Part shown: piece by piece, positions 43,849 to 53,192 of the stretch
Layout: every line of letters begins with the position of its first letter
Position numbering within the stretch: the stretch's first letter is position 1
From: CAYUET01 sp964443875
GTDB lineage: Bacteria; Auribacterota; JAFGBW01
Assembly: GCA_964443875.1 (NCBI GenBank)
Contig: CAYUET010000001.1
Coordinates: forward strand, 62,001-126,000
Length of the DNA: 64,000 nt
Direction of reading: 5' to 3'
Program-made: the position numbers and the translations under genes
Notes under the pieces: model-generated
What the model saw: only the letters and a program-made list of their open reading frames with translations
Told to the model about the DNA's origin: nothing
Databases searched by the model: none

Positions 43849-45032
43849 GATCCATTTTATTAAAAAAAGGCAGAGAAAAATTAATTTTAAGGAAGCATCC
43901 CTGGATTTTTTCAGGCGCCATTGAAAAAATTGACGGACAGCTTATTCCCGGTGAGACAGTGAAGGTGATGAGTTTGGATAAGCAATGCCTTGGAATCGGC
44001 GCCTTTTCTCCGGAATCCCAGATTCAGGTCAGGATGTGGTCTTTTGAAAAGGACACTCAGATCGACCCTGCTTTTTTTAAAAAGAAAATTCTCAAGGCTG
44101 TTGAAAAAAGAAATATTTTTCTGAACTCTTCTGAAACAGATTCCTGCCGTCTTATTTTTTCCGAGGCGGATGAACTTCCCGGAATTATTGTCGATAAATA
44201 CAGCAATTATCTCATCTGTCAGTTTTTAAGCGCAGGTGCGGAGCTGTGGAAAAAAACCTTCGTGAAGGTGCTTTCGGAAACTTTTCCCTGCAAGGCTGTT
44301 CTTGAAAGGTCGGATTCTGATATCCGTTCCAAGGAGGGGTTTCAGTCCCTGAAAGGGCTGCTGTGGGGAGTGCCGCCGGAAGAAGATATCCTGATAAAGG
44401 AAAATGGCTGCCGTTTTTCAGTTAATTGGGAAGAGGGACATAAGACTGGTTTTTATCTCGATCAGCGGGATAACCGAATGGAGCTTGGGCTTTCAGCAAA
44501 AGACATGCATGTTTTGAATTGTTTTTCCTATACCGGAGGTTTTTCCATCTATGCCCTTAAAGGCGGAGCCCGGCATGTGACCAATGTTGAACTTTCCAAG
44601 CCTGCGATTCTTCTTTCTGTAAAAAACCATCATCTGAATGATATTGAAGACAATCGGGTGGAGCATCTACAGACAGATGTTTTCAAGCTTCTCAGGGAGT
44701 TTCGGGATACGGAAAGAAAATTTGACTCTATTGTTCTGGACCCTCCCAAATTCGTTGAGAATAAATCCCATCTGGAAAGAGCCTGCAGAGGCTATAAAGA
44801 TATCAACTGGCTGGCTTTCCGAATTTTAAAACCCGGAGGACTGCTTTATACCTTTTCCTGTTCAGGTCTGCTTACTTCGGATCTGTTTCAAAAAATAGTT
44901 TCAGACGCCGCGGTGGATGCCGGAGTTGAGGGGAGAATCATGAAATACCTTTATCAGGGAGCTGATCATCCTGTTCCTCTCCATTTTCCTGAAGCCTTGT
45001 ATTTAAAAGGTCTTATTGTGAAAAAAACTTGA
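43845..45032 (+). CDS. Class I SAM-dependent rRNA methyltransferase, RlmI-like (PUA + MTase)
   Basis: 395 residues. An N-terminal PUA-like domain (LRKHPWIFSGAIEKIDG) is followed by an RlmI-type methyltransferase: GWKTGFYLDQRDNR-like sequence (HKTGFYLDQRDNRM), LNCFSYTGGFSIYALKGGA for SAM binding, and LDPPKFVENKSHLERA. It is likely to modify 23S rRNA cytosine C5, though the exact target is not proven. It overlaps bioA by 4 bases; the biotin link is probably only transcriptional. Confidence 0.9.
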   Translation: MRSILLKKGREKLILRKHPWIFSGAIEKIDGQLIPGETVKVMSLDKQCLGIGAFSPESQIQVRMWSFEKDTQIDPAFFKKKILKAVEKRNIFLNSSETDSCRLIFSEADELPGIIVDKYSNYLICQFLSAGAELWKKTFVKVLSETFPCKAVLERSDSDIRSKEGFQSLKGLLWGVPPEEDILIKENGCRFSVNWEEGHKTGFYLDQRDNRMELGLSAKDMHVLNCFSYTGGFSIYALKGGARHVTNVELSKPAILLSVKNHHLNDIEDNRVEHLQTDVFKLLREFRDTERKFDSIVLDPPKFVENKSHLERACRGYKDINWLAFRILKPGGLLYTFSCSGLLTSDLFQKIVSDAAVDAGVEGRIMKYLYQGADHPVPLHFPEALYLKGLIVKKT

Positions 45033-45037
45033 ATGTT

Positions 45038-45304
45038 TTAATCGTGTTTAAAAACAAGGGCTTTGACTTCAACGCCTTTGATTTTTTTTAATTTTGTCAT
45101 CAGATCCTTCATGTGTTTGACCGGTCCGGTTAATTCCAGAATAATAATGCCTGTTCCGGAACACTGGGACTGAGAAACTTCATGAAGCCCGAGGCGCGTT
45201 TTAATGCTGCATCCGAAGTCGGTGAGAAGCTGTTGTACATCTGCCGCTTTTTTAATTCTGTCCTGAATGTGAATGGCGATGATTACATGGTTTTCTTTTT
45301 TCAT
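45038..45304 (-). CDS. Small ACT-like regulatory-domain protein
   Basis: 88 residues with a ferredoxin-like beta-alpha-beta pattern: HVIIAIHIQDR, then helix AADVQQLLTDFGCSIKTRLGLHEV, then TGIIILELTG, helix, and GVEVKALVF. This resembles the small proteins annotated as iron-only hydrogenase system regulators (TM1266-like, ACT/NikR-C fold). That is inference, but it is of interest with the sensory hydrogenase in the same window. It is convergent with the rlmI-like gene, 5 bases apart. Confidence 0.6.
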   Translation of the reverse strand: MKKENHVIIAIHIQDRIKKAADVQQLLTDFGCSIKTRLGLHEVSQSQCSGTGIIILELTGPVKHMKDLMTKLKKIKGVEVKALVFKHD

Positions 45305-45562
45305 AAAAAGAACTCCTTTTTAAAGGGCCCTGATTTTTACCTGGAAATACAGTGAAAATCTTTTAGGCCTTTTGATCCTGCAAAATTTTTCACAGGAGGG
45401 TTAATACCCTTCAGCGGGTAAGGTTGTAATATTTCGAATCTGGAGTATAATCTTTTTTAAATCCTATTAAAAGAAGAATTAACAGATAAAAAAAGGTTTA
45501 AAAAATAAGGGGGAATTGGTAGAAAACCGTATTATTACAGCTTAAAATAAGGAGAAGGGGGA

Positions 45563-48500
45563 ATGTTTATTTTATTTCGGCCTTTTATACTTGTTTTGTC
45601 TCTGCTGGCTTTTTGTGTCTATGCCTTTACAGCCGGCGAATTTGATGGAATTTCAGTCGCTGATCAAAAAGATAATAAAAGGATAGAACTCTTAAGAGCA
45701 TCTCTTGAGTCTCATTATTCCCCTGCTCTCTATAAAAAACTTTTACGGATTCATAAAAAACGGGTCAGAAAGGATCCGGGGAATACCGTTAAAATTTCTG
45801 AATTTGTCCAGGATGATTTGAAATACGGAGATTCGGCCTATGCCCTCCATTTGTTAATCCTGAATCAAAACAGATTAACGCTTGCGGAGCTCAATGTCGA
45901 TCCGGCGCGTCAGGGGAAATTTGTAAGAATCAATCCCTTTACCCTGAATATTTTCAGGCGTCTCCTGAATATGATTCTTGGAAAACATGAGGATTACTTC
46001 TTTGACAAAATGAAGGCGGAAATGCTGTTGAATGAAATCTCAAAGGTTACTTTGACTTCAGAAGAAAAACAAAAATACGGAGAACTGAGAAAAATCGTTT
46101 TTCCTGAACCTGAAGCGGCGGTTGAAAAAATTGAACAGAGTTCGCAAGTGGAATCTCAGGGAAATATGGAAGAACCGGTTAAAGGAGAATCAGTCCCTTC
46201 TGATGAATCTGTTCCGTTTCAAACTTTTTCTGTGAAAACAGAAGAAGTATCCATAGCCCCGCCTGTAGAGGAAACTGTGCAACCTGAAGAGAAAAAACAG
46301 CCTGAACCGCCCCGGGAAAAATATTTGGCGGAAGAAGTGAAAAATGAGAGGGTTTCTTCAGTTTTAGAAATCGTTCAGAAGGAGAAAGAAACAGGCCCTG
46401 TGATTTCAGAACAAAAAAAGGAACCCCTTGCAGAAATACCGGCGGTTTCCAGACAGGGTTCGGAACAGACTGTTTCAGCTCCTGCTGCAGAAAAATCCTT
46501 GAAAAAGGGAGCCGGGGAAACGACACTTAAAAAAGTGACTAAACAGAAAAAATCAGCGGTTTCGATAAAGCACGAGGAAAGATATTTCTGGGAAATAGTA
46601 AAAGTGATCAAAGATGTTTTTGTTCAGAGTAAAGACACTCAGAACTGGATTGCCTTGAAACAGGGGGATCGTGTGTTTGAAGGGGATGTTTTAAAGACAG
46701 GGGAAAAATCCAGTGTTCTTTTACACATCCGAGGTCTAAATAACAAGGATTCCTTTACCCAGCTTTTTGAAAATACGGAATTGAAGGTAATCAAGCTTTC
46801 CAAAAATAATCTGGATCAGCTTGATGATGTTTATCTGGATCTTATCATGGGAGAGGTGCTGGTCAATGTGGAAAAGCTGCCTCAGGCTTCTCAGTTTAAA
46901 ATAAAAACGCCTACAGCGGTTGCCGGTGTGAGGGGAACAACTTTTAATATTCAGGTATTGTCGGATACTGTTTCCCGTATTCTGCTTTTAAACGGCCATC
47001 TTGAGGTTTTCATGCAGACCATCCAGGGGATGATGACTCAGATGATGAATCCCGGAGAAAAGCTGGTTAGTGATTTTAATATTCCGGAAAATATTCCTTT
47101 TAAGGAAGATGAGGCTACCTTATCGGAATACAGCCAGAAGGCACAGGAGGTTGCGGAAGAAATCGTAAAGATATTGCCGGCTGCCCGGGAACAAAGCAGT
47201 GATGGTGTAAACGAGGACGAAACAGATCAGGCGGATGCGGAACAGAAGGAATCAGCGGAACCCGAAAGTACGGGAGATGATCAGCCTGAGGAACAGGGGG
47301 GTGCGGCTGCTGAGGATACGGACAGCGATGATAATCAGGGGCCGGGTAACGGTTCCGGAGGGGAGGGAGGCGATCAGCAAGGTCAGGCGGGTGAGGCTAC
47401 AGGAGGAGATTCCTCCGGCAGTACGCTTGCCGCAGAATCTCCTGAAATGGGGCCCGCAGCACCTGTTTCAAAAGCCCCTTCAATGACTTTTTCCAGCCCC
47501 CAGCCTGTCATCTGGGATCCCATGGACCCGAGTAATTCCGCCTATGATCCTGCCCTTGATGCCAATAATTATTATAACAATACGCTTTATGATGACACTT
47601 TAAATCCTGAACAGGATGAATCTTTGACTGGCGGAGACGCCCTTATCTCAGGGGAAGATCCTTTGATTACGGAAGAGGCTCTGGTTCAGGAATATGAAAC
47701 GGAATTTGCAAAAGATGAGCCTGTTTTCGGAGTTCCGGGTGCTGTGGATCATCAGTTTTTTGTGGATAGTCTGAGGGGAAGCGATTCCGGAGGGAATGGT
47801 ACTCCTGAAAATCCATGGGCAAGTCTGGTCTATGCCATGAATCAGGCCTCAACACTTTCAGCGGATAAATATGTTTTAATTAATCTGTTTTCCGATTCCT
47901 CCCAGCAGTACGCGATTCCTGCAGGTGGTCTTAAAATGAGGCCTAGAACAGGCATTACAGGATTTGAACCGAATCCGGTGAATTCATATCCGAACAAGGC
48001 TCTCCTGCCCGGAAATGGAACCACCAAAGTTATCTATTCCAATGCGGGGCCAGTCTATATTGCAAATGTTGAAATTTGCAATAACAACACCGGAATCGGG
48101 ATTGATTTTTTAAACAGTGCAGGGGTTGTGAGTCATACGCTTATCACGGACTGTGCTTCAGGAGTCAGGGTGAATGGTCTGGGATCTGACGCGATTCCCT
48201 CAAATGGTGAATTTGGGTTTACTCCTCCGGATCCGAATGATCCTGAAACAGGGGTGATATTTCAAGAATCCGTGATTCAGAATTGTGATCTGGGGATGGA
48301 AATGAATGCCAGTCCCGGGGTTTTTGATATGTTCGGTTCAACCATCCAGAATTGCGGAATCGCAGCGGTCATGCTTCCAGACGGGCCTTCCTATGAAAAC
48401 GGGCCGGATTGTATCTGGACGAATTCCTATGTCATTAACAACACCCCTCCTGCCAATAAATCCCTGATCGATGTTTTCGGTAATTATTCCATTCTTGAAC

Positions 48501-51500
48501 TGGTCAACACGGAAATATCAGGGAATACGATCAACAGTGGAAATATTATAACCGTGGATTCCAGTTATTCTCAGGTGAGTCTGAAAAATGGAACAACCCT
48601 TACAGGCAATACGGTTAATAATGGTAAGGGAATCAGTTTCAGCGAGAATTATCATTCATTGGTCTGTGAGTGGGCAACATTCGCCTCCAATACCGGGACT
48701 AACTTCTTGAACCTTATAAATCTGACGGGTTTGAATTCTCATTACAGCATTGAAAAATCTTTTATCAATAATAACAGCACTTCCGGTACCCTTCTTTCCT
48801 TTAACAATTGTTTTGAGGGGAATATTGAGCAGTCACGCATTGAGGGGAATACCTGTACTTCGGGAGGTATTCTTTATACCTTCACCACCCTTACGAATGT
48901 GATGAACAACAATCTTATTGCCGGGAACAATACCATTTCAAGCCCTGTTGTTGAGCACAAAGGGGGACCTCTCAGCATGATGCATTGCACGATCAGCAAT
49001 ACAACATCATCTGTTTATCAGCTTCAGATAGAAGGCACGGGAGGGACAACCCTCAACCTTGTGAATAATTCCTTCACCCGGAACAATGACGGAAGCCCTT
49101 TGATTAATATTACCAACAATTCCTTTAATTATGCTTCGGGAGGAATTTATTATAATCAGTTCTGGGATGGCACAGCAGCCGGAGCCGGGGATTATATCCT
49201 GAATAAATCGGGCACTCCTGTGGATATCCCGGGTTTGCCCGGGGCAGCGATCCCCGGGTCCAACAATATTTTTGTTTCTCCCGATTTAAACGGTAATTAC
49301 AAGCCTAATGCAGGCTCCCCCCTGATCGACTCAGGTTCGGGATCAGCCGGTATTGCCGTGGATATCAATAATGTTCCCCGACCTTATAATGGAAGTTATG
49401 ATATTGGCTGCTATGAGGTTTCCGGTTCCGACCCTGTGATTCACGGAAGGGTCTATGACAGCGTCACTGGGGCCGCTGTTTCCGACTGTGTTATTGCGCT
49501 CTTGGTTCAGGGTTCTTCGGAAATGGTTAAAGCCACCAAATCCCAGGCTTATTCTTTTGATGTTTTCCCGGGAAATTATTATTTTGCCGTGACCAAATCC
49601 GGGACCTATTTTCCCTCCCAGAGAAAAGCCTCTGTCATTGCAGGGGATCACGGAGAAGCCTTCACCGTAGTCGATGGGGTGGACATAACCATCGATCTTC
49701 CCGTGGATTCTGTGGGTTACCTGAATCTTAAAAAATCTGTAAACAAAAAAGACGCAACTAATGGTGAAATTGTGACTTATGGGTTTGCAGCTACCAATGT
49801 CTACTGGTTCGGCAGTGTGACTGATGTCAAAATACATGAGGAACGGAAAAGCGGATTTAAATTCATTCCGGGTTCTGTACGTCTTAATGGCCGGAAAATA
49901 GATGATCCTGTCATTTCAGAGAATTCCTATGTTTTTGACGTGGGAACGATTGCCGCCAGGGGAAAGGTTCAGCTTTCCTATCAGTGTGTGATTACCACAG
50001 GTGTCGTTGAAGGTTCCTATAAAAGTGAAGCCATCTGCAGAAATTCCAGTCTTGAAGAGCTGAGTAACAGCAGCGCTGTGACGGTCAATGTTGTGCCTGA
50101 AACACTTTTTACAAACGGCACTTTAATTGGGCGTGTCTTCATGGATGATAACGGCAATGGAAAATTTGATTCCGGTGAAAAAGGACTCAGGGATGTGATT
50201 ATGGCCACAGAAACAGGGGTGATGATCAACAGTGATGAAAGGGGAATGTATCACCTTAAAAATATGGCTGCAGGCCGGCATACGATTCAGGCCGATCCTT
50301 CAACTTTGCCCGATGGATATATTTCAAAAAATAAACATGGCTATGCCTTTGAAATCATGGAAGGCAGTATCGCCAAGGTCAATATTCCTATTATCAAAGA
50401 TTCCTCCGGTCAGAAAAAAGATTATATTTTTGTCAGCCTGGCTGAATTGACTCTGAAAGATGAAAAATTTGAGGGGAATATCGAAATGGTTGAAAAAGAC
50501 AGCGGATTTGATGAGAAACTCGATGTTAAAGGCCGCGGGGCTTTCTTTTATAAAGGGAAAATACGGGGTAAATACCTGATTACTACCTCCTATGATTCTG
50601 CGAGGCTTTCCTACAAACAGAGGGTTTTAAACAGAAACAGGATTTTTACCAATCTGGATCCGGATAAATATTACCCTGTTTACGGAGACGGTTCCTATAC
50701 AGACTATTCTGCAACCGACACCCAGGATGCCCTGTACCTTCTTATAGAATGGGAGGATGATTTCGGCAAATGGAAGGCCCAGTGGGGTGCCATGGAGGTT
50801 AACTGGCCGGTTTATCGCCGTACAATGCAGGGCGGAAGAGTCATGCTGGAAAGCAAGGATAAGACTGCCTTTGAACAGACAAAAAGAAAAGGCGAAGTCT
50901 TTTATGCCCTTTCCGATCACCAGGCCACTCATGAAGAATTCATAGGAACAGGCTCTTCCCTTTATCATCTTAAGCATACGCCTGTCATTGAAGGATCTGA
51001 AAAGGTGAAAATTCAGCTGAGAAACCGTCTTAATAACCTTGCCGTACAGGAAAGAGAGCTGGTTGAGGAAATTGATTATTCCATCGATTATGATTCCGGA
51101 CGGATTGTCCTGAAGCGCCCTCTTACCTCCACGATCATGAATTCGGGGGGATCGATTGTTTCCAATGATATTCTTGCAGGACTTCAGGCGATTGTGGTTG
51201 TGGATTATGAATACCTGAATTTTTCAGTGACTGAGAGAGACACCTTCGGAGGCAAGGTGAAAAATTATTTTGGCGATCATGTGGGGGTGGAAGCGGGTTA
51301 TGCCGAGGAGGAGCGTGACGGGTCACCGTACCGGATAACCACGACTCAGACCACGGTTATTGTCAATAAGGATACGAGTTTTGTCGCCACCTACAATGAA
51401 TCTGAAGAGACTTTTTCAGGCGGAGGGGTCAGCTATGACAGCGGGTTGAATTTCTCAAGCCAGTCCAACAGTTATAAAGACGGGGAGCGGGGGGCTTCCT

Positions 51501-53080
51501 GGTCTGTGGGCGGTAATTCCCTGCTTCTGGAAAAGTTTAAGGTTGCAGCGACTTATTCGGAGCAGGATGCCGGATATAATGCCCTAGGAACATTGGGAAG
51601 CTCGGATACAAAGGGGTATAGGGGTTCTCTTGAATACCTGATCAATGAAGAGTGGACGGCAGGGATGGAGCATCAGGACAACGATTCAGAAGCCGATGAT
51701 CCCACTTCTCAGGCTTTATCCATTGTGGATCATCTGACTAAAACAAATGTCTATCTCAATCTGGATAAGAAAAAATGGGATTCCCGGCTGGAATATACCT
51801 ATCAGGATATCGGACGTGCGTATACAGGGGTGCGTTACCTGGGTTCCTTATCGCCACGGGGAAAAGAGCTTATGGCTTTGAAATTAGGCTGGAAACCCTG
51901 GGAGAGGCATTATTATTACATTATTGGTCAGGCAACCCTTTCTGAGGAATCTCTGGAAGGGCTTCAAAATAATATGGGAACAGTGGGATTCCAGTTTCCG
52001 TTCTGGGATCGGATGGATTTGCAGATTGAAGGACGTGCCGGAAACATCGGGCACTCGGTAATGGCTAATTTTATTCTGAATGAAGAAGGGGATGCTCAGA
52101 GTCATGTGGGCTTTGAAACCGGTACCCAGGATGACATGGGGCGTTTTAAAACCGTATCCTTTTCAAAGACCTACCTGACAAAAGAAGGGGTGAAATATAA
52201 CTTCATCAAGGATTACAGTTATTACAACCATAAGGTTTTAAACGGGGACATCCTTGACATGGATATCCCGCTGAGTCCCAAATGGTCTTTAGGTGCAGGA
52301 TATGAAACTTCCGATATTGATGAAGAAGAAACCGCTAATGCCTTTTTCAGAAAGGTCGGATCGTTCCGGTATAATTATCTGGACCCTCAGGTTTTTAAGC
52401 TCTTCGGCAAGATGGAATGGAGAGAGGATACCGATAAAAGCGGCAATGAAAAAATAAACCATGCCTATATTGAGGATGAAGCGACCTGGTATCTTTTTGA
52501 AGGTCTTTCCCTGCGAGCAAAAGGGGCTCTGGGTTATGCCGAAGCCGATGAAACAGACGAAGATTATTTTAATTATAAGCAGATTCTTGCCGGATTTGCC
52601 TGGAGACCCTGGAATTCAGACCGTGTCAACCTTTTGGGGAAATTTATTCATATCTTTGATCAGCCCCTTGAAAGTTCGTGTGAATTTTTTGAGACCAGCA
52701 CACAGAAAAAGGATGTTACCGCTCTTGATGCCATTATTGACATTACAGACTGGCTGCAGTGCGTTGAAAAGGTGGCTTATCGTCAAATGGATGAAAAGGT
52801 GGGTGAAAGAGACTGGACTTCTTCGGATACCTGGCTTTGGATCAATGGTCTGAATGTGATTTTTCTGGAAAAATGGTCTGTAGGCGCGGAATACAGGATC
52901 CTTGAAAACCGCACCTATGAAGACTGCAAGAGCGGATATCTTTTTCAGGTGGGACGCATAATGAATGATTGCATTAATATGATTGTGGGATATAATTTCA
53001 CGTCTTTTGATGATGATTTAAGCAACCGTGATGAATATGACAGGGAAGGCTGGTTTATCCGCCTTGAAGGAAGATATTAA
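45563..53080 (+). CDS. Giant surface protein: FecR + beta-helix + DUF11-like + SdrD-B-like + outer-membrane barrel
   Basis: 2505 residues. A signal peptide (1-22) and helical N-region lead to a Glu/Pro-rich linker (about 175-340). A FecR-type domain follows (about 365-480; LKQGDRVFEGDVLKTGEKS, AVAGVRGTTFNIQV), then an acidic Gly/Ser-rich linker. A right-handed beta-helix spans about 729-1280, opened by FVDSLRGSDSGGNGTPENPW and full of NN ladders. Then come a carboxypeptidase-regulatory-like domain (1292), a DUF11-like domain (1383-1510), an SdrD-B-like domain with the calcium-type loop DDNGNGKFDSGE (1517), and an ~890-residue barrel-like C-terminus with VIEGSEKVKIQLRNRL, ending RLEGRY. The aromatic end and strands indicate outer-membrane anchoring. 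GGAGAAGGGGG precedes the ATG. Confidence 0.8.
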   Translation: MFILFRPFILVLSLLAFCVYAFTAGEFDGISVADQKDNKRIELLRASLESHYSPALYKKLLRIHKKRVRKDPGNTVKISEFVQDDLKYGDSAYALHLLILNQNRLTLAELNVDPARQGKFVRINPFTLNIFRRLLNMILGKHEDYFFDKMKAEMLLNEISKVTLTSEEKQKYGELRKIVFPEPEAAVEKIEQSSQVESQGNMEEPVKGESVPSDESVPFQTFSVKTEEVSIAPPVEETVQPEEKKQPEPPREKYLAEEVKNERVSSVLEIVQKEKETGPVISEQKKEPLAEIPAVSRQGSEQTVSAPAAEKSLKKGAGETTLKKVTKQKKSAVSIKHEERYFWEIVKVIKDVFVQSKDTQNWIALKQGDRVFEGDVLKTGEKSSVLLHIRGLNNKDSFTQLFENTELKVIKLSKNNLDQLDDVYLDLIMGEVLVNVEKLPQASQFKIKTPTAVAGVRGTTFNIQVLSDTVSRILLLNGHLEVFMQTIQGMMTQMMNPGEKLVSDFNIPENIPFKEDEATLSEYSQKAQEVAEEIVKILPAAREQSSDGVNEDETDQADAEQKESAEPESTGDDQPEEQGGAAAEDTDSDDNQGPGNGSGGEGGDQQGQAGEATGGDSSGSTLAAESPEMGPAAPVSKAPSMTFSSPQPVIWDPMDPSNSAYDPALDANNYYNNTLYDDTLNPEQDESLTGGDALISGEDPLITEEALVQEYETEFAKDEPVFGVPGAVDHQFFVDSLRGSDSGGNGTPENPWASLVYAMNQASTLSADKYVLINLFSDSSQQYAIPAGGLKMRPRTGITGFEPNPVNSYPNKALLPGNGTTKVIYSNAGPVYIANVEICNNNTGIGIDFLNSAGVVSHTLITDCASGVRVNGLGSDAIPSNGEFGFTPPDPNDPETGVIFQESVIQNCDLGMEMNASPGVFDMFGSTIQNCGIAAVMLPDGPSYENGPDCIWTNSYVINNTPPANKSLIDVFGNYSILELVNTEISGNTINSGNIITVDSSYSQVSLKNGTTLTGNTVNNGKGISFSENYHSLVCEWATFASNTGTNFLNLINLTGLNSHYSIEKSFINNNSTSGTLLSFNNCFEGNIEQSRIEGNTCTSGGILYTFTTLTNVMNNNLIAGNNTISSPVVEHKGGPLSMMHCTISNTTSSVYQLQIEGTGGTTLNLVNNSFTRNNDGSPLINITNNSFNYASGGIYYNQFWDGTAAGAGDYILNKSGTPVDIPGLPGAAIPGSNNIFVSPDLNGNYKPNAGSPLIDSGSGSAGIAVDINNVPRPYNGSYDIGCYEVSGSDPVIHGRVYDSVTGAAVSDCVIALLVQGSSEMVKATKSQAYSFDVFPGNYYFAVTKSGTYFPSQRKASVIAGDHGEAFTVVDGVDITIDLPVDSVGYLNLKKSVNKKDATNGEIVTYGFAATNVYWFGSVTDVKIHEERKSGFKFIPGSVRLNGRKIDDPVISENSYVFDVGTIAARGKVQLSYQCVITTGVVEGSYKSEAICRNSSLEELSNSSAVTVNVVPETLFTNGTLIGRVFMDDNGNGKFDSGEKGLRDVIMATETGVMINSDERGMYHLKNMAAGRHTIQADPSTLPDGYISKNKHGYAFEIMEGSIAKVNIPIIKDSSGQKKDYIFVSLAELTLKDEKFEGNIEMVEKDSGFDEKLDVKGRGAFFYKGKIRGKYLITTSYDSARLSYKQRVLNRNRIFTNLDPDKYYPVYGDGSYTDYSATDTQDALYLLIEWEDDFGKWKAQWGAMEVNWPVYRRTMQGGRVMLESKDKTAFEQTKRKGEVFYALSDHQATHEEFIGTGSSLYHLKHTPVIEGSEKVKIQLRNRLNNLAVQERELVEEIDYSIDYDSGRIVLKRPLTSTIMNSGGSIVSNDILAGLQAIVVVDYEYLNFSVTERDTFGGKVKNYFGDHVGVEAGYAEEERDGSPYRITTTQTTVIVNKDTSFVATYNESEETFSGGGVSYDSGLNFSSQSNSYKDGERGASWSVGGNSLLLEKFKVAATYSEQDAGYNALGTLGSSDTKGYRGSLEYLINEEWTAGMEHQDNDSEADDPTSQALSIVDHLTKTNVYLNLDKKKWDSRLEYTYQDIGRAYTGVRYLGSLSPRGKELMALKLGWKPWERHYYYIIGQATLSEESLEGLQNNMGTVGFQFPFWDRMDLQIEGRAGNIGHSVMANFILNEEGDAQSHVGFETGTQDDMGRFKTVSFSKTYLTKEGVKYNFIKDYSYYNHKVLNGDILDMDIPLSPKWSLGAGYETSDIDEEETANAFFRKVGSFRYNYLDPQVFKLFGKMEWREDTDKSGNEKINHAYIEDEATWYLFEGLSLRAKGALGYAEADETDEDYFNYKQILAGFAWRPWNSDRVNLLGKFIHIFDQPLESSCEFFETSTQKKDVTALDAIIDITDWLQCVEKVAYRQMDEKVGERDWTSSDTWLWINGLNVIFLEKWSVGAEYRILENRTYEDCKSGYLFQVGRIMNDCINMIVGYNFTSFDDDLSNRDEYDREGWFIRLEGRY

Positions 53081-53192
53081 TGACTCGAATTTATCCCAGA
53101 GCGAAACGATAAGAGATTAATATTTTCGAATTTATTGTATACAGAGCCTGCAAGGGGTCTATACTATCATTTCAAATTTTTAAGGAATTTCT

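Noticed and set aside
45305..45562. Possible riboswitch before the 2505-residue surface protein
   Set aside because: Short hairpins such as TACCC-TTCAG-CGGGTA are present, but none of the conserved cores of known riboswitch classes could be found.
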